32,943 nucleotides of DNA. Source: Bacteroidales bacterium (GTDB taxonomy: Bacteria; Bacteroidota; Bacteroidia; Bacteroidales; UBA932). The notes under the pieces are model-generated. The model did not search any database and was not told the origin of the DNA. It worked only from the letters and a program-made list of their open reading frames with translations. Location of the stretch: the NCBI GenBank assembly GCA_017479265.1, contig JAFVCK010000018.1, positions 1 to 32,943 on the forward strand. Direction: 5' to 3'. Position 1 is the first letter of the stretch. Each line of letters begins with the position of its first letter. Below are positions 8,638-15,487 of the stretch, one piece after another. Position numbers and translations under genes: made by a program.

Positions 8638-8671
8638 ATGGGGCTGACGATAGGCGTGGGGTCAGCCCCAT
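8638..8671 (-). promoter_or_regulatory. Intercistronic 11-bp hairpin in the fimbrial operon
   Basis: ATGGGGCTGAC (8638-8648) and GTCAGCCCCAT (8661-8671) form a perfect 11-bp stem with a 12-base loop between a fimbrillin gene and the anchor gene. In the direction of transcription it is followed by AAAAAA rather than a U-tract, so it is not a standard terminator. It could act as a 3' mRNA-stabilising or processing structure. Confidence 0.75.
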
Positions 8672-8680
8672 GGTTGTGAA

Positions 8681-10003
8681 TTAAATTATGAAATCGTCAG
8701 CGGAAGATTCATTGTTGAACTCTCCGTTGATATCGCCCTGGTCCCAAGGCCGTACCTTGATAGTGAAGGTACATTCTGCCGTGGATACTGGTGTGAAAGG
8801 GTCGGTCGAGCCCAGACGCTTGATTCTGACATCGCCTATGGTATAGGCATAGTTGGGCTGAACGTAAGGTATGCTGATAGGATAGTAATAGGTGGTCTTC
8901 GCCCCGTTCCATTCCAGTTCGGTCTCGATTATCACCTTGGTAGTGTTGTCCACGTCCTCCATGCTGGCGGCCGGAGCGGAAGAATTGGGATAAGTGAAGA
9001 AGTCCAGGTCGGCAGTCAGCTTGTGGTCCGCACTGACGAGAGTGTTGCTGGAAGTGCTGCTGACGAAAAGGTACTTGCCCGCTCCGTAATCGCTAAGCGT
9101 CAGGTCTTTGATTGCCGGGGGCTCGCCGTTCAGAAGGTTGTCCAGCGCGGTCTGGCTATACGCGCTCTTCTCCATGAAAGCGTACATTCCGGATGCGGTG
9201 GAAGCGCTTGCCTGAGGGGCGGTGTAGAAGTAATAGTCAAGGCTGCCGGAGGGAATGAATCGGGTAGGATATCCGGTGCTTCCGGCTGCAATTGCCGTGC
9301 TGCCGCTTGCGCCGAAGACATCGGTCACGTCGCCGTTGACATACTTGGCCTGCTTGGGAATGTTCATCAGATAGATACGCTTGACCTTGAACTCGCTGTT
9401 CCGGAGGGCGGGGGAGGTGAATGCACCCGTGATGGTGCCGACCTTGACCCTTGCCACCAGCCTCTTGAGGTCAATGGTGACCTTGTTGACGGACGCGCTT
9501 CCTGCCGCCAGTTCGGGGGAGGCGGAACCGACCATTATGAAGTCCCCGCGGGCATTGTCTCCAAGTTCGGAGATTGCTTCCTTGAGGCTGGCCTCGGTGA
9601 CTATGGTTTCGGCCAGGACGGGGCTTGTCGCTACGGCTGAATTGCTTCCGGAATTGGCAACCACGTAGATATGCTTGAGTCCGGTGCTGGTGTGCATCTG
9701 GACAGTGGCCGTGTTGGTTGTGCCGGTCTCCTTTTCATAGGCTTCGAGCATGCCCAGTCCGGGAGAGGCAGGCCTTGCGTCGAAGACGAATACTTCTACC
9801 GACGACAGGAGGTCCTCGTTGTTTCTTGTCGCAACGTCAGGAGAAGCCTTGGTGCTGAAATTGCCTTTTACATTTACCGTCAGGACAGCCATTTCGCTGT
9901 TTGCGCCCTGCTGGTCGTCCACTGTTTCGATTGTGCCCTTGCGGCAGGACATCAGGCCGAGTGCGGTCATCACCGCCACGGCAATTAATCTTGTCTTTTT
10001 CAT
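8681..10003 (-). CDS. Fimbrillin (FimA/Mfa1-type), candidate major subunit
   Basis: 440-residue lipoprotein with signal MKKTRLIAVAVMTALGLMSC (Cys20). The mature N-terminus has strands 'AVLTVNVKGNFSTKAS' and 'VEVFVFDA', then 'HIYVVANSGS', 'DFIMVGSA' and 'VTIDLKRLVARVKVGTI'; this order matches FimA/Mfa1-type fimbrillins. The basic stretch before 'SVEVFVFD' contains Lys and Arg residues where trypsin-like proteases could trim the precursor to expose the donor groove. The C-terminus has 'TTYYYPISIPYVQPNYAYTI' and 'TIKVRPWDQGDINGEF', probably the donor-strand region. It is the fourth gene of the run, 12 bp after the smaller fimbrillin and just before the hairpin, a position that would favour high expression. 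Whether this or the 331-residue paralogue is the main shaft subunit is not decidable here. Confidence 0.85.
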   Translation of the reverse strand: MKKTRLIAVAVMTALGLMSCRKGTIETVDDQQGANSEMAVLTVNVKGNFSTKASPDVATRNNEDLLSSVEVFVFDARPASPGLGMLEAYEKETGTTNTATVQMHTSTGLKHIYVVANSGSNSAVATSPVLAETIVTEASLKEAISELGDNARGDFIMVGSASPELAAGSASVNKVTIDLKRLVARVKVGTITGAFTSPALRNSEFKVKRIYLMNIPKQAKYVNGDVTDVFGASGSTAIAAGSTGYPTRFIPSGSLDYYFYTAPQASASTASGMYAFMEKSAYSQTALDNLLNGEPPAIKDLTLSDYGAGKYLFVSSTSSNTLVSADHKLTADLDFFTYPNSSAPAASMEDVDNTTKVIIETELEWNGAKTTYYYPISIPYVQPNYAYTIGDVRIKRLGSTDPFTPVSTAECTFTIKVRPWDQGDINGEFNNESSADDFII

Positions 10004-10015
10004 TTTGTTTTGTAA

Positions 10016-11011
10016 TTAAATAGTAATGGAATTCATGTTGGACGGCACCCAGGGCTTGACCGTGAGGTCGAATGTAATCTGTCCCGAATTGACGGGGTAG
10101 TCGGGGTCGCTGGAGCCCAGGCGCGTAATCGTGAGGTTCGTGATGCTGTAGTGGGTGTTCCTTTCCACGGAGGCAAGCGTAATGGGGTAGTAGAATGTCC
10201 TTGTGTCAATCTGCACTTCTATGACAAGGCGTGTCTTTCGGGGAGAGAACGTGCCTCCGTTTACATCCGTTCCAGTGGGGTTGGGATAGCAGTAATAAGT
10301 GCGGTTGAACGTTCCCTGTGCGTTCAGGGCGATGTTCTGGTTTATGGCCTTGTCGGCAGTGAACTCATGGCAGCCGCTCTCCCAGGCCATCTTGTTCTGC
10401 CACAGCGAGGGAGTGTAGGAATCGGCGAAAAGGGGATAGTTGCCCGCCGGGACATTTATAAGGTATATCCCCTTGACCGTGAAGGTCTTGTCTTTCCAGC
10501 CTGTCTCCTTGAGGGAATTGGTAATGGTGCCTATGCTCACCTTGGAGGCGAACCTCGTCACGTCCACGTTTACGGTGGGGTTGTCCTTGGCCAGCACTTC
10601 CACGTTCTCTGCGCTGCCGGTCATGACGAACTGGTTCTGCCCATTGTCCGAAAGTGAGGTCGTGGCGGCCTGCAGGGAGGATATGCTGCTGATGGACGAA
10701 AGGGGCTTGTTGACAACCACATATACTTTCTTCCCTACACCCTGGGAGCAGTTTACGGTCACGGTGTTGCCCGCCGAAGTCGCTGTGCCATCGAGCGTGC
10801 CGTCAGAGGAGAATACATAGACGGAGGCCGATTCCACGTTGCTGTCGCCCATGTCGCCGTTTACCTTGGTTTCCAGTCCGTTGATTCTGACGGTGAGCCT
10901 TGCCGGAACCAGGCTTTCAGCATCCTTGCCGGAGTCCACGCTGCCCGCGGCCGTGCAGGAAACCATGGTTGCGACGGCTGCCAAATAGAGCAAATGATTC
11001 TTTTTGTACAT
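10016..11011 (-). CDS. Fimbrillin-family lipoprotein
   Basis: 331-residue lipoprotein with signal MYKKNHLLYLAAVATMVSC (Cys19). Fimbrillin strands are recognisable: 'ARLTVRINGLETKV', 'SASVYVFSSDG', 'KKVYVVVNKPLSS', 'QFVMTGSA', 'VNVDVTRFASKVSIGTI' and 'KGIYLINVPAGNYPLF'. The C-terminal domain carries 'TYYCYPNPTGTD', 'TRLVIEVQIDTRTFYYPI', 'VERNTHYSITNLTITRLGSSDPD' and a terminal 'VKPWVPSNMNSITI'. The 354-residue subunit downstream shares 'YCCPNPTEDD' and the TRLV strand, and the 440-residue fimbrillin shares 'IKRLGSTDPF', so all three are paralogues. It starts 2 bp after the OmpA-like gene. It may be the shaft subunit or a second polymerising subunit. Confidence 0.85.
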   Translation of the reverse strand: MYKKNHLLYLAAVATMVSCTAAGSVDSGKDAESLVPARLTVRINGLETKVNGDMGDSNVESASVYVFSSDGTLDGTATSAGNTVTVNCSQGVGKKVYVVVNKPLSSISSISSLQAATTSLSDNGQNQFVMTGSAENVEVLAKDNPTVNVDVTRFASKVSIGTITNSLKETGWKDKTFTVKGIYLINVPAGNYPLFADSYTPSLWQNKMAWESGCHEFTADKAINQNIALNAQGTFNRTYYCYPNPTGTDVNGGTFSPRKTRLVIEVQIDTRTFYYPITLASVERNTHYSITNLTITRLGSSDPDYPVNSGQITFDLTVKPWVPSNMNSITI

Positions 11012-11013
11012 GA

Positions 11014-12954
11014 TTAATCTGTTTCTTTGTTTAGTCCATATCTTGATATGAGTACCGATATCTCGGGATCCAGGTTGCCCCTGTTCACCATTGCACGGTT
11101 CTGAGTGCAGGAATTCAGGTACGACTGCACCGCATTGCGGTCGTCTCCGGCGCGGCTGTACAGTATGGCCTTGAGGTATTCCACCCTGTAGTCAGGCTCC
11201 AGGGTTTCCAGTATGGCCATGGCGCTGGCGTTGTAGTCCATGGCGCAGTAGGCAACGGCGGCGTTGTAGTCTCCGTACGGGCGGAGAAGGGTTACCGCCT
11301 GCTTGTAGTCCCTGTCCTTGAGTGCCTGTATTCCGGCCATGTAGGTGCTGTCGATGACCGTAGTGTGAATGGTGTCTTTCACCATTCCCTTCCTGTGCAG
11401 ATGGAAATTGAACCTTACCGTGCGAAGGCGGGGATACAGTTTCTCCCTTAGGTAACGGTAACTGCTTTCGCGTGAGAGGGCTTCCTCGCGCCTGTCGGGG
11501 TCTTCAATCTCCATTATCCTGGCGAAATCCTGCTTCTGCACAGCCGTGAGCTCATTGTCCGAGGCTACGATGCTGCTGAGCATGCTCCAGTTCTCGGCAT
11601 CGCTCCTTGAAATGAAAGGAAGCTGCCTGTTTTCTTCCTGCCCGACTCCGGCCAGGTCAAGCACCATTCCCCGTTCCTGCCTGAGCGAATCCCTCCAGTG
11701 CTCCATGAACCTGCTGAAATACTCCGAAACCGAGCTTGAACGCCTGAGCGAGAGCCTGTCATTGTATTTCCAGCTGCCTTCCGGCGAGCAGGAGGCTATC
11801 ACAACTATGGAATCGAGGTCGAACTTCTTGTTCTCCATCAGGGATGCGAGGTTGTCCTTTATCCTGGCAATCTCCTCCCTGTTTTCTCCGAGCCTCTCAT
11901 CGACAACGTCGCTGCCCTGACCAAAGTCTATGTAGCAGGCCGTATTCGCCTCCACCTTGCGCTCCAGAACCTTCGTCAGATACTTTTCCCTGTCGTCGGC
12001 GAGGGAGCTTAAAGAACTGATATAGAAGCTCAAAGGGTCACTGTCCGGAATGCGGTATATGCGCTTGTCCTGCTCGTAGATTTCTCCGCTCAGGCAGATG
12101 TCCACCTTCTTGAGCCTGGGCCTTGTGGCCACCGTCTGCACATAGCGATATACTATGTCGTTGTCGGCATTGGTTATCACAGTGTCCAGCCTGAGGCCTT
12201 CCGATACGAGAGGGACCTTGACATACTTACGGAACATCTTGTCCTTGTTCTCTATCTTCCACCTGTTCCTCCTGACCATGTACCACCATGTGTAGTGGTC
12301 CACGGCCTCCCTTTCAGTCACTCCGTAAGCGGAGGCGAATTCCTCGTCGCTGACAAAGGAAGTTTCGCTGCGGAACTTGTATATCTGGGGCAGATTGCGA
12401 CGCAGGAACACTTCCAGCTGCCAGGTGTTGACAAATCTCGTGGTATCCGTTATTATGGAGTCAAGGAATCTCTGGTATTGCTGGTACCCCCTGAGCTGGG
12501 CCTTGCGGTAGTCGTTGCCTGTTATGACTATCCTCTCCAGGGCGAGGGTGTCCTCCATGATGAACATCAGGGGATTGAACCTTAGCTGCCAGCGGCTGTC
12601 CTGCATTTCCTTGGGCACGGTCACATCGAAACTGAGGTCCACCTTTCCTCCACGTTCGGCCACGTTCCTGAACCTTGCCGTCACCACGGCCGCATCTATG
12701 ACATCCGTAGCCACCATTTCTCCGTCTTCGTCCTTTACGGCTCTCATTATCAGCATTTCGCGCCCGTCCGCACCCGTAACCGTGAGGGTGTCCCTGCGTG
12801 CCTGTCCGACATTGAGCAGGGGAATCTCGTTCTCGGCCGTGAGACTGAGCTGGGCGACGGCCTTGGTATCACGCAGCAGCGCAGCCTTTCTCTGCGTAGC
12901 GCAGGAAAGGGCGAGCAATGCGACCGCGGCAGCGGCGAGGAAGCGTCTGTCCAT
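11014..12954 (-). CDS. OmpA-like and TPR-containing lipoprotein of the fimbrial operon
   Basis: 646-residue lipoprotein (MDRRFLAAAAVALLALSC, Cys18). Residues about 30-160 form a beta-rich region; a charged, Tyr/Arg-rich stretch follows. Around residues 350-420 is an OmpA-C-like segment: a helix with repeated 'ENREEIARIKDNL', then 'DSIVVIASCSPEGSWKYNDRLSLRRSSSVSEYF', which has the layout of the peptidoglycan-binding motif (here quoted only in outline from the sequence). The last 110 or so residues look like tetratricopeptide helices ('GIQALKDRDYKQAVTLLRPYGD', shortened here to its pattern Ala-Leu-x8-Ala-x2-Leu-Leu). OmpA-like DUF3868 proteins commonly accompany fimbrillins in Bacteroidales; the match to that family is tentative. 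Likely role: periplasmic link between envelope and pilus assembly. It lies 5 bp after ssb and 2 bp before the first fimbrillin. Confidence 0.7.
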   Translation of the reverse strand: MDRRFLAAAAVALLALSCATQRKAALLRDTKAVAQLSLTAENEIPLLNVGQARRDTLTVTGADGREMLIMRAVKDEDGEMVATDVIDAAVVTARFRNVAERGGKVDLSFDVTVPKEMQDSRWQLRFNPLMFIMEDTLALERIVITGNDYRKAQLRGYQQYQRFLDSIITDTTRFVNTWQLEVFLRRNLPQIYKFRSETSFVSDEEFASAYGVTEREAVDHYTWWYMVRRNRWKIENKDKMFRKYVKVPLVSEGLRLDTVITNADNDIVYRYVQTVATRPRLKKVDICLSGEIYEQDKRIYRIPDSDPLSFYISSLSSLADDREKYLTKVLERKVEANTACYIDFGQGSDVVDERLGENREEIARIKDNLASLMENKKFDLDSIVVIASCSPEGSWKYNDRLSLRRSSSVSEYFSRFMEHWRDSLRQERGMVLDLAGVGQEENRQLPFISRSDAENWSMLSSIVASDNELTAVQKQDFARIMEIEDPDRREEALSRESSYRYLREKLYPRLRTVRFNFHLHRKGMVKDTIHTTVIDSTYMAGIQALKDRDYKQAVTLLRPYGDYNAAVAYCAMDYNASAMAILETLEPDYRVEYLKAILYSRAGDDRNAVQSYLNSCTQNRAMVNRGNLDPEISVLISRYGLNKETD

Positions 12955-12959
12955 GATAC

Positions 12960-13325
12960 TTATACTCCTGCAGGAACGCTCTTCTCGAACTGGTCCACCA
13001 CTTCCACGAAGGAGGGGACTATTTCCGTAACTTTCCTAGGGTTGCCGTCGGAGCCTGTGAATTCCCGCTCGCGCAGCCGGCCCAGGACATGCACCGTGGC
13101 ACCTCTTTCTATCCTTCTGAGAGTTTCTGCGCTGGCGACCTTGCCTTCCCACGCGCTCACGTTGAACCACATGGTCTCCACTATTCCGTTGCCCTCCCTG
13201 TTCTTATAGACATAATTGGTAACAACGGAAAAATTGGCGCTGGTCCTGTCCTCGAACGCCGTGAGCTTGCAGTTGCCCACAGTTCCCTGGACTTCAATCC
13301 TGTTGATCATCATCATCGTTTCCAT
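12960..13325 (-). CDS. ssb: Single-stranded DNA-binding protein, first gene of the fimbrial run
   Basis: 121 residues from the ATG at 13325 (METMMMINR); ATGs at 13316, 13313 and 13310 are equally possible starts. The OB-fold of bacterial SSB is clear: 'INRIEVQGTVGNCKL', 'ANFSVVTNYVYKN', 'ETMWFNVSAWEGKVASA' and 'IERGATVHVLGRLREREF'. It ends shortly after the fold ('DQFEKSVPAGV') and lacks the acidic C-terminal tail with a terminal Phe that recruits partner proteins in classical SSBs. It is therefore more like the small secondary SSBs found in many Bacteroidales than a main replication SSB. The gap to the OmpA-like gene is 5 bp, so it is probably co-transcribed with the fimbrial genes. A candidate -7 box (TACATTTG on minus, 13427-13420) lies about 95 bp upstream. 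Confidence 0.9.
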   Translation of the reverse strand: METMMMINRIEVQGTVGNCKLTAFEDRTSANFSVVTNYVYKNREGNGIVETMWFNVSAWEGKVASAETLRRIERGATVHVLGRLREREFTGSDGNPRKVTEIVPSFVEVVDQFEKSVPAGV

Positions 13326-13631
13326 CTTTAAACATTTTTGGTTTGAAAATCTGCCGGCCGGGGCCGTACGCACGCCCGGACCGCAGTGGCAAAGTAAGGG
13401 AATAAGATGATGCGCCCGACAAATGTAAAATTTTAAAACACAGATTTTTACCTTTCTTTACAACTGCTGCGAAAAAGTAAAGAAAATTGCGCTCCTTGTG
13501 ACAAAATCTTTACTCAGACAACACTCCCGTTCAAAGTGTAAAGATTTTTTCCGAAATGTAAAGAAAAAACAAATAATGCAAAGAATCGTATAAATCTTCA
13601 TTCGTCCGCCGATTTTGCTTGCAAGGATGAA
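13326..13631. promoter_or_regulatory. Divergent AT-rich control region with iterated GTAAAGA heptamer
   Basis: 306-bp non-coding region between ssb and the zinc-ribbon gene. It holds a minus-strand -7-like box TACATTTG (13427-13420), without a recognisable -33 box. It also carries five copies of GTAAAGA within 13453-13566: three on plus (13477, 13538, 13558) and two on minus (13455-13461, 13507-13513), three of them extended to GTAAAGAAA. The array suggests a regulator-binding region for one or both divergent genes; no regulator is identified. Confidence 0.5.
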
Positions 13632-14126
13632 ATGAAAGATGCATATTCGCGGCAAACCAAAAGCGCCATGCCATATAAGATTCTTCAATACAGCGACCAG
13701 AAATACTGCCTTCAGTGCGGCAGCAGGATATTGTACGGCCGCCCGGACAAGAAATTCTGCTGCGTCAAATGCAAGGACCTCTTCCACAACAACGAGCAGA
13801 AGGTGGTCAGGGAGATGAGGAACAAGCTCACGACCATACTGTCCCGCAACTACCAGATTCTTTCCGTTCTGCTGAAGGCGGGCAGGACTACCATACATGT
13901 GGCGGACATACAGGCCATGGGATACAATATAAACTGCGTGTCGTGGTGCTATTGCGAGAGCTCGCGCACCAGTGATTTTGCCTGCTATGACATACTCTAC
14001 AGCAAGAGCGGGCTGAAGATATACAATATAAGACGGGCCCCGAATCCTCCCGGGCGGCCCGTAGTGAAGTCAGATAAAACAAAGGCACCGGACGAGCCGG
14101 TGCCTGATGTTCAAATATTGAAATAA
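13632..14126 (+). CDS. Small zinc-ribbon protein of unknown function
   Basis: 164 residues (152 if the ATG at 13668, MPYKILQY, is used). A compact Cys cluster near the N-terminus, CLQC (Cys26, Cys29) followed by FCCVKC (Cys43, Cys44, Cys47) and His52, looks like a zinc ribbon with the 'GRPDKKFC' core seen in a widespread group of small Bacteroidales proteins. A helical segment with many basic residues follows ('NEQKVVREMRNKLTTILSRN'), then a domain with 'HVADIQAMGYNINCVSW', Tyr-rich strands and a Pro/Lys-rich tail. A DNA- or RNA-binding role is plausible but unproven. It converges on the transporter gene with a 3-bp gap, and the codons of its tail (KAPDEPVP) contain that gene's terminator hairpin. 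Confidence 0.75.
   Translation: MKDAYSRQTKSAMPYKILQYSDQKYCLQCGSRILYGRPDKKFCCVKCKDLFHNNEQKVVREMRNKLTTILSRNYQILSVLLKAGRTTIHVADIQAMGYNINCVSWCYCESSRTSDFACYDILYSKSGLKIYNIRRAPNPPGRPVVKSDKTKAPDEPVPDVQILK
14074..14104 (-). terminator. Terminator of the transporter gene, inside the convergent gene
   Basis: Read on the minus strand: GGCACCGG (14104-14097), loop of five bases, CCGGTGCC (14091-14084), then TTTGTTTTAT (14083-14074). The stem is a perfect 8 bp with a proper U-tract only in the minus direction. It lies within the last 17 codons of the plus-strand zinc-ribbon gene. Confidence 0.85.
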
Positions 14127-14129
14127 AAC

Positions 14130-15401
14130 TTATGCTCTCTTTTTCCGGGGATCCTTGAAGAGTATGGCGAACAGGACTCCGACTGCCAGGGCATATCCGG
14201 CGAAGATATACCATGCCATGGGCCAGTTGCCGGGATTGTCGAACACTCCGCAGGCATCTACCACTGCACCGGCGGCCAGGGTGCCGAGGGTGGCTCCAAG
14301 GCCGTTGGTCATAAGCATGAACACTCCCTGTGCGCTGGAACGGATGTCCTCCGCGGCGTTCTGCTCGACATAGAGGGAACCTGAAATGTTGAAGAAGTCG
14401 AAGGCTACGCCATAGACGAGGCAGCTGAGAATGAAGAGAATGACTCCCGGCATGTCAGGGGCTCCGAGGCCGAAGAATCCGAAGCGGAACACCCATGCGA
14501 ACATGGCGATGAGCATGACCTTCTTGATGCCGAAACGCTTCATGAAGAAAGGTATGAGCAGTATGCAGAGGGTCTCCGAAATCTGGCTTATGGATATGAG
14601 GGCGTTGGAATTCTTGACGGCGAAGGTGTCGGCCAGGGCAGGGTCGGAAGCGAACGAGCCGAGGAAGGTGTTGGCATATCCGTTGGTAATCTGCAGGGAT
14701 GCACCCAGCAGCATGGAGAAGATGAAGAATATCGCGAACTGGCTGTCCTTGAAGAGGCTGAACGCCTTGAGGCCGAATGCGTCGGCGAGGGACTCGGTCT
14801 TACCCTTGTTGACAGGGCAGGAAGGCATGCTGAGGGCGTAGAGGCAGAGCACCAGGGAGAGCACGCCGGAGGAGACGAGCTGTGTCCAGGAATCCTGCAT
14901 CGCAACGCCGTCGAACTTGAGGAAATTGGTCAGGAGCATGCTGCAGATGAAACCTACGGTTCCGAACACCCTGATAGGGGGGAAGGCGCTGACAGGGTCC
15001 ATGCCTGCCTGTCCCAAAGCATTGTAAGCCACGGAGTTGGATATGGCTATGGTTGGCATGAAGAACGCGACGCTGACGCTGTACAGTACGAACAGGGGAG
15101 CGAAAGCTATAGCCTCGCCGGCGCTGTAGCAGTACAATCCGGCGGCAATCATGAATACACCTGCCAGGCCGTGGCAGAGGGAAAGCACCTTCTGTGCCTG
15201 GATATGCTTGTCAGCCACTATGCCCATCAGCGTAGGCATGAAAATGGATACGATTCCCTGCATTGCAAAGAACCATTTGATCTGAGGTCCCAGTCCGATG
15301 TTTCCAAGGTAACGGCCGAGCGAAGTGAGGTATGCTCCCCACACGGCGAACTCCAGGAAATTCATGATGATGAGACGCAAGGTGATGTTGTTGTTCTTCA
15401 T
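14130..15401 (-). CDS. MFS transporter of the nucleoside:H+ symporter type
   Basis: 423-residue integral membrane protein with about 12 hydrophobic segments. The start at 15401 (MKNNNITLRLIIMNFLEF) was preferred over a longer in-frame reading without support. Features fit the NupG/XapB-like nucleoside:H+ symporter branch of the major facilitator superfamily: 'LRLIIMNFLEFAVWGAYLTSLG' region at the N-terminus, 'MPTLMGIVADKHI' after helix 2, 'FPPIRVFGTVGFI' before helix 5, and a late 'CLVYGVAFDFFNISGSLYVEQ'. It probably imports nucleosides across the inner membrane, consistent with the purine-salvage genes hpt-adk nearby, though they are separately transcribed. A -7-like box TAATTTTG (15438-15431 on minus) lies 29 bp before the start, back to back with the tgt promoter. 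Its terminator lies inside the convergent gene. Confidence 0.85.
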   Translation of the reverse strand: MKNNNITLRLIIMNFLEFAVWGAYLTSLGRYLGNIGLGPQIKWFFAMQGIVSIFMPTLMGIVADKHIQAQKVLSLCHGLAGVFMIAAGLYCYSAGEAIAFAPLFVLYSVSVAFFMPTIAISNSVAYNALGQAGMDPVSAFPPIRVFGTVGFICSMLLTNFLKFDGVAMQDSWTQLVSSGVLSLVLCLYALSMPSCPVNKGKTESLADAFGLKAFSLFKDSQFAIFFIFSMLLGASLQITNGYANTFLGSFASDPALADTFAVKNSNALISISQISETLCILLIPFFMKRFGIKKVMLIAMFAWVFRFGFFGLGAPDMPGVILFILSCLVYGVAFDFFNISGSLYVEQNAAEDIRSSAQGVFMLMTNGLGATLGTLAAGAVVDACGVFDNPGNWPMAWYIFAGYALAVGVLFAILFKDPRKKRA

Positions 15402-15430
15402 ATAGCTTGCAATTATTGTATTCGTGAGCA

Positions 15431-15438
15431 CAAAATTA
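15431..15438 (-). promoter_or_regulatory. Candidate -7 box of the transporter gene
   Basis: TAATTTTG on the minus strand fits the Bacteroidetes TAnnTTTG element, 29 bp before the start codon. No good -33 box was seen at the expected distance. Confidence 0.45.
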
Positions 15439-15460
15439 ACAAAAATCATAAAATAATTGC

Positions 15461-15468
15461 TACCTTTG
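15461..15468 (+). promoter_or_regulatory. Candidate -7 box of the tgt operon
   Basis: TACCTTTG matches TAnnTTTG exactly, 19 bp before the tgt ATG, predicting a leader of about 14 bases. The upstream region is very AT-rich but has no clear TTTG at 19-21 bp. Confidence 0.6.
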
Positions 15469-15487
15469 ACAAATAAAATGTCAAGGG

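Noticed and set aside
13458-13898. Minus-strand open frame of 146 codons overlapping the zinc-ribbon gene
   Set aside because: Composition is unlike a protein and it crosses the AT-rich control region; the plus-strand gene has a Cys cluster and a family pattern.
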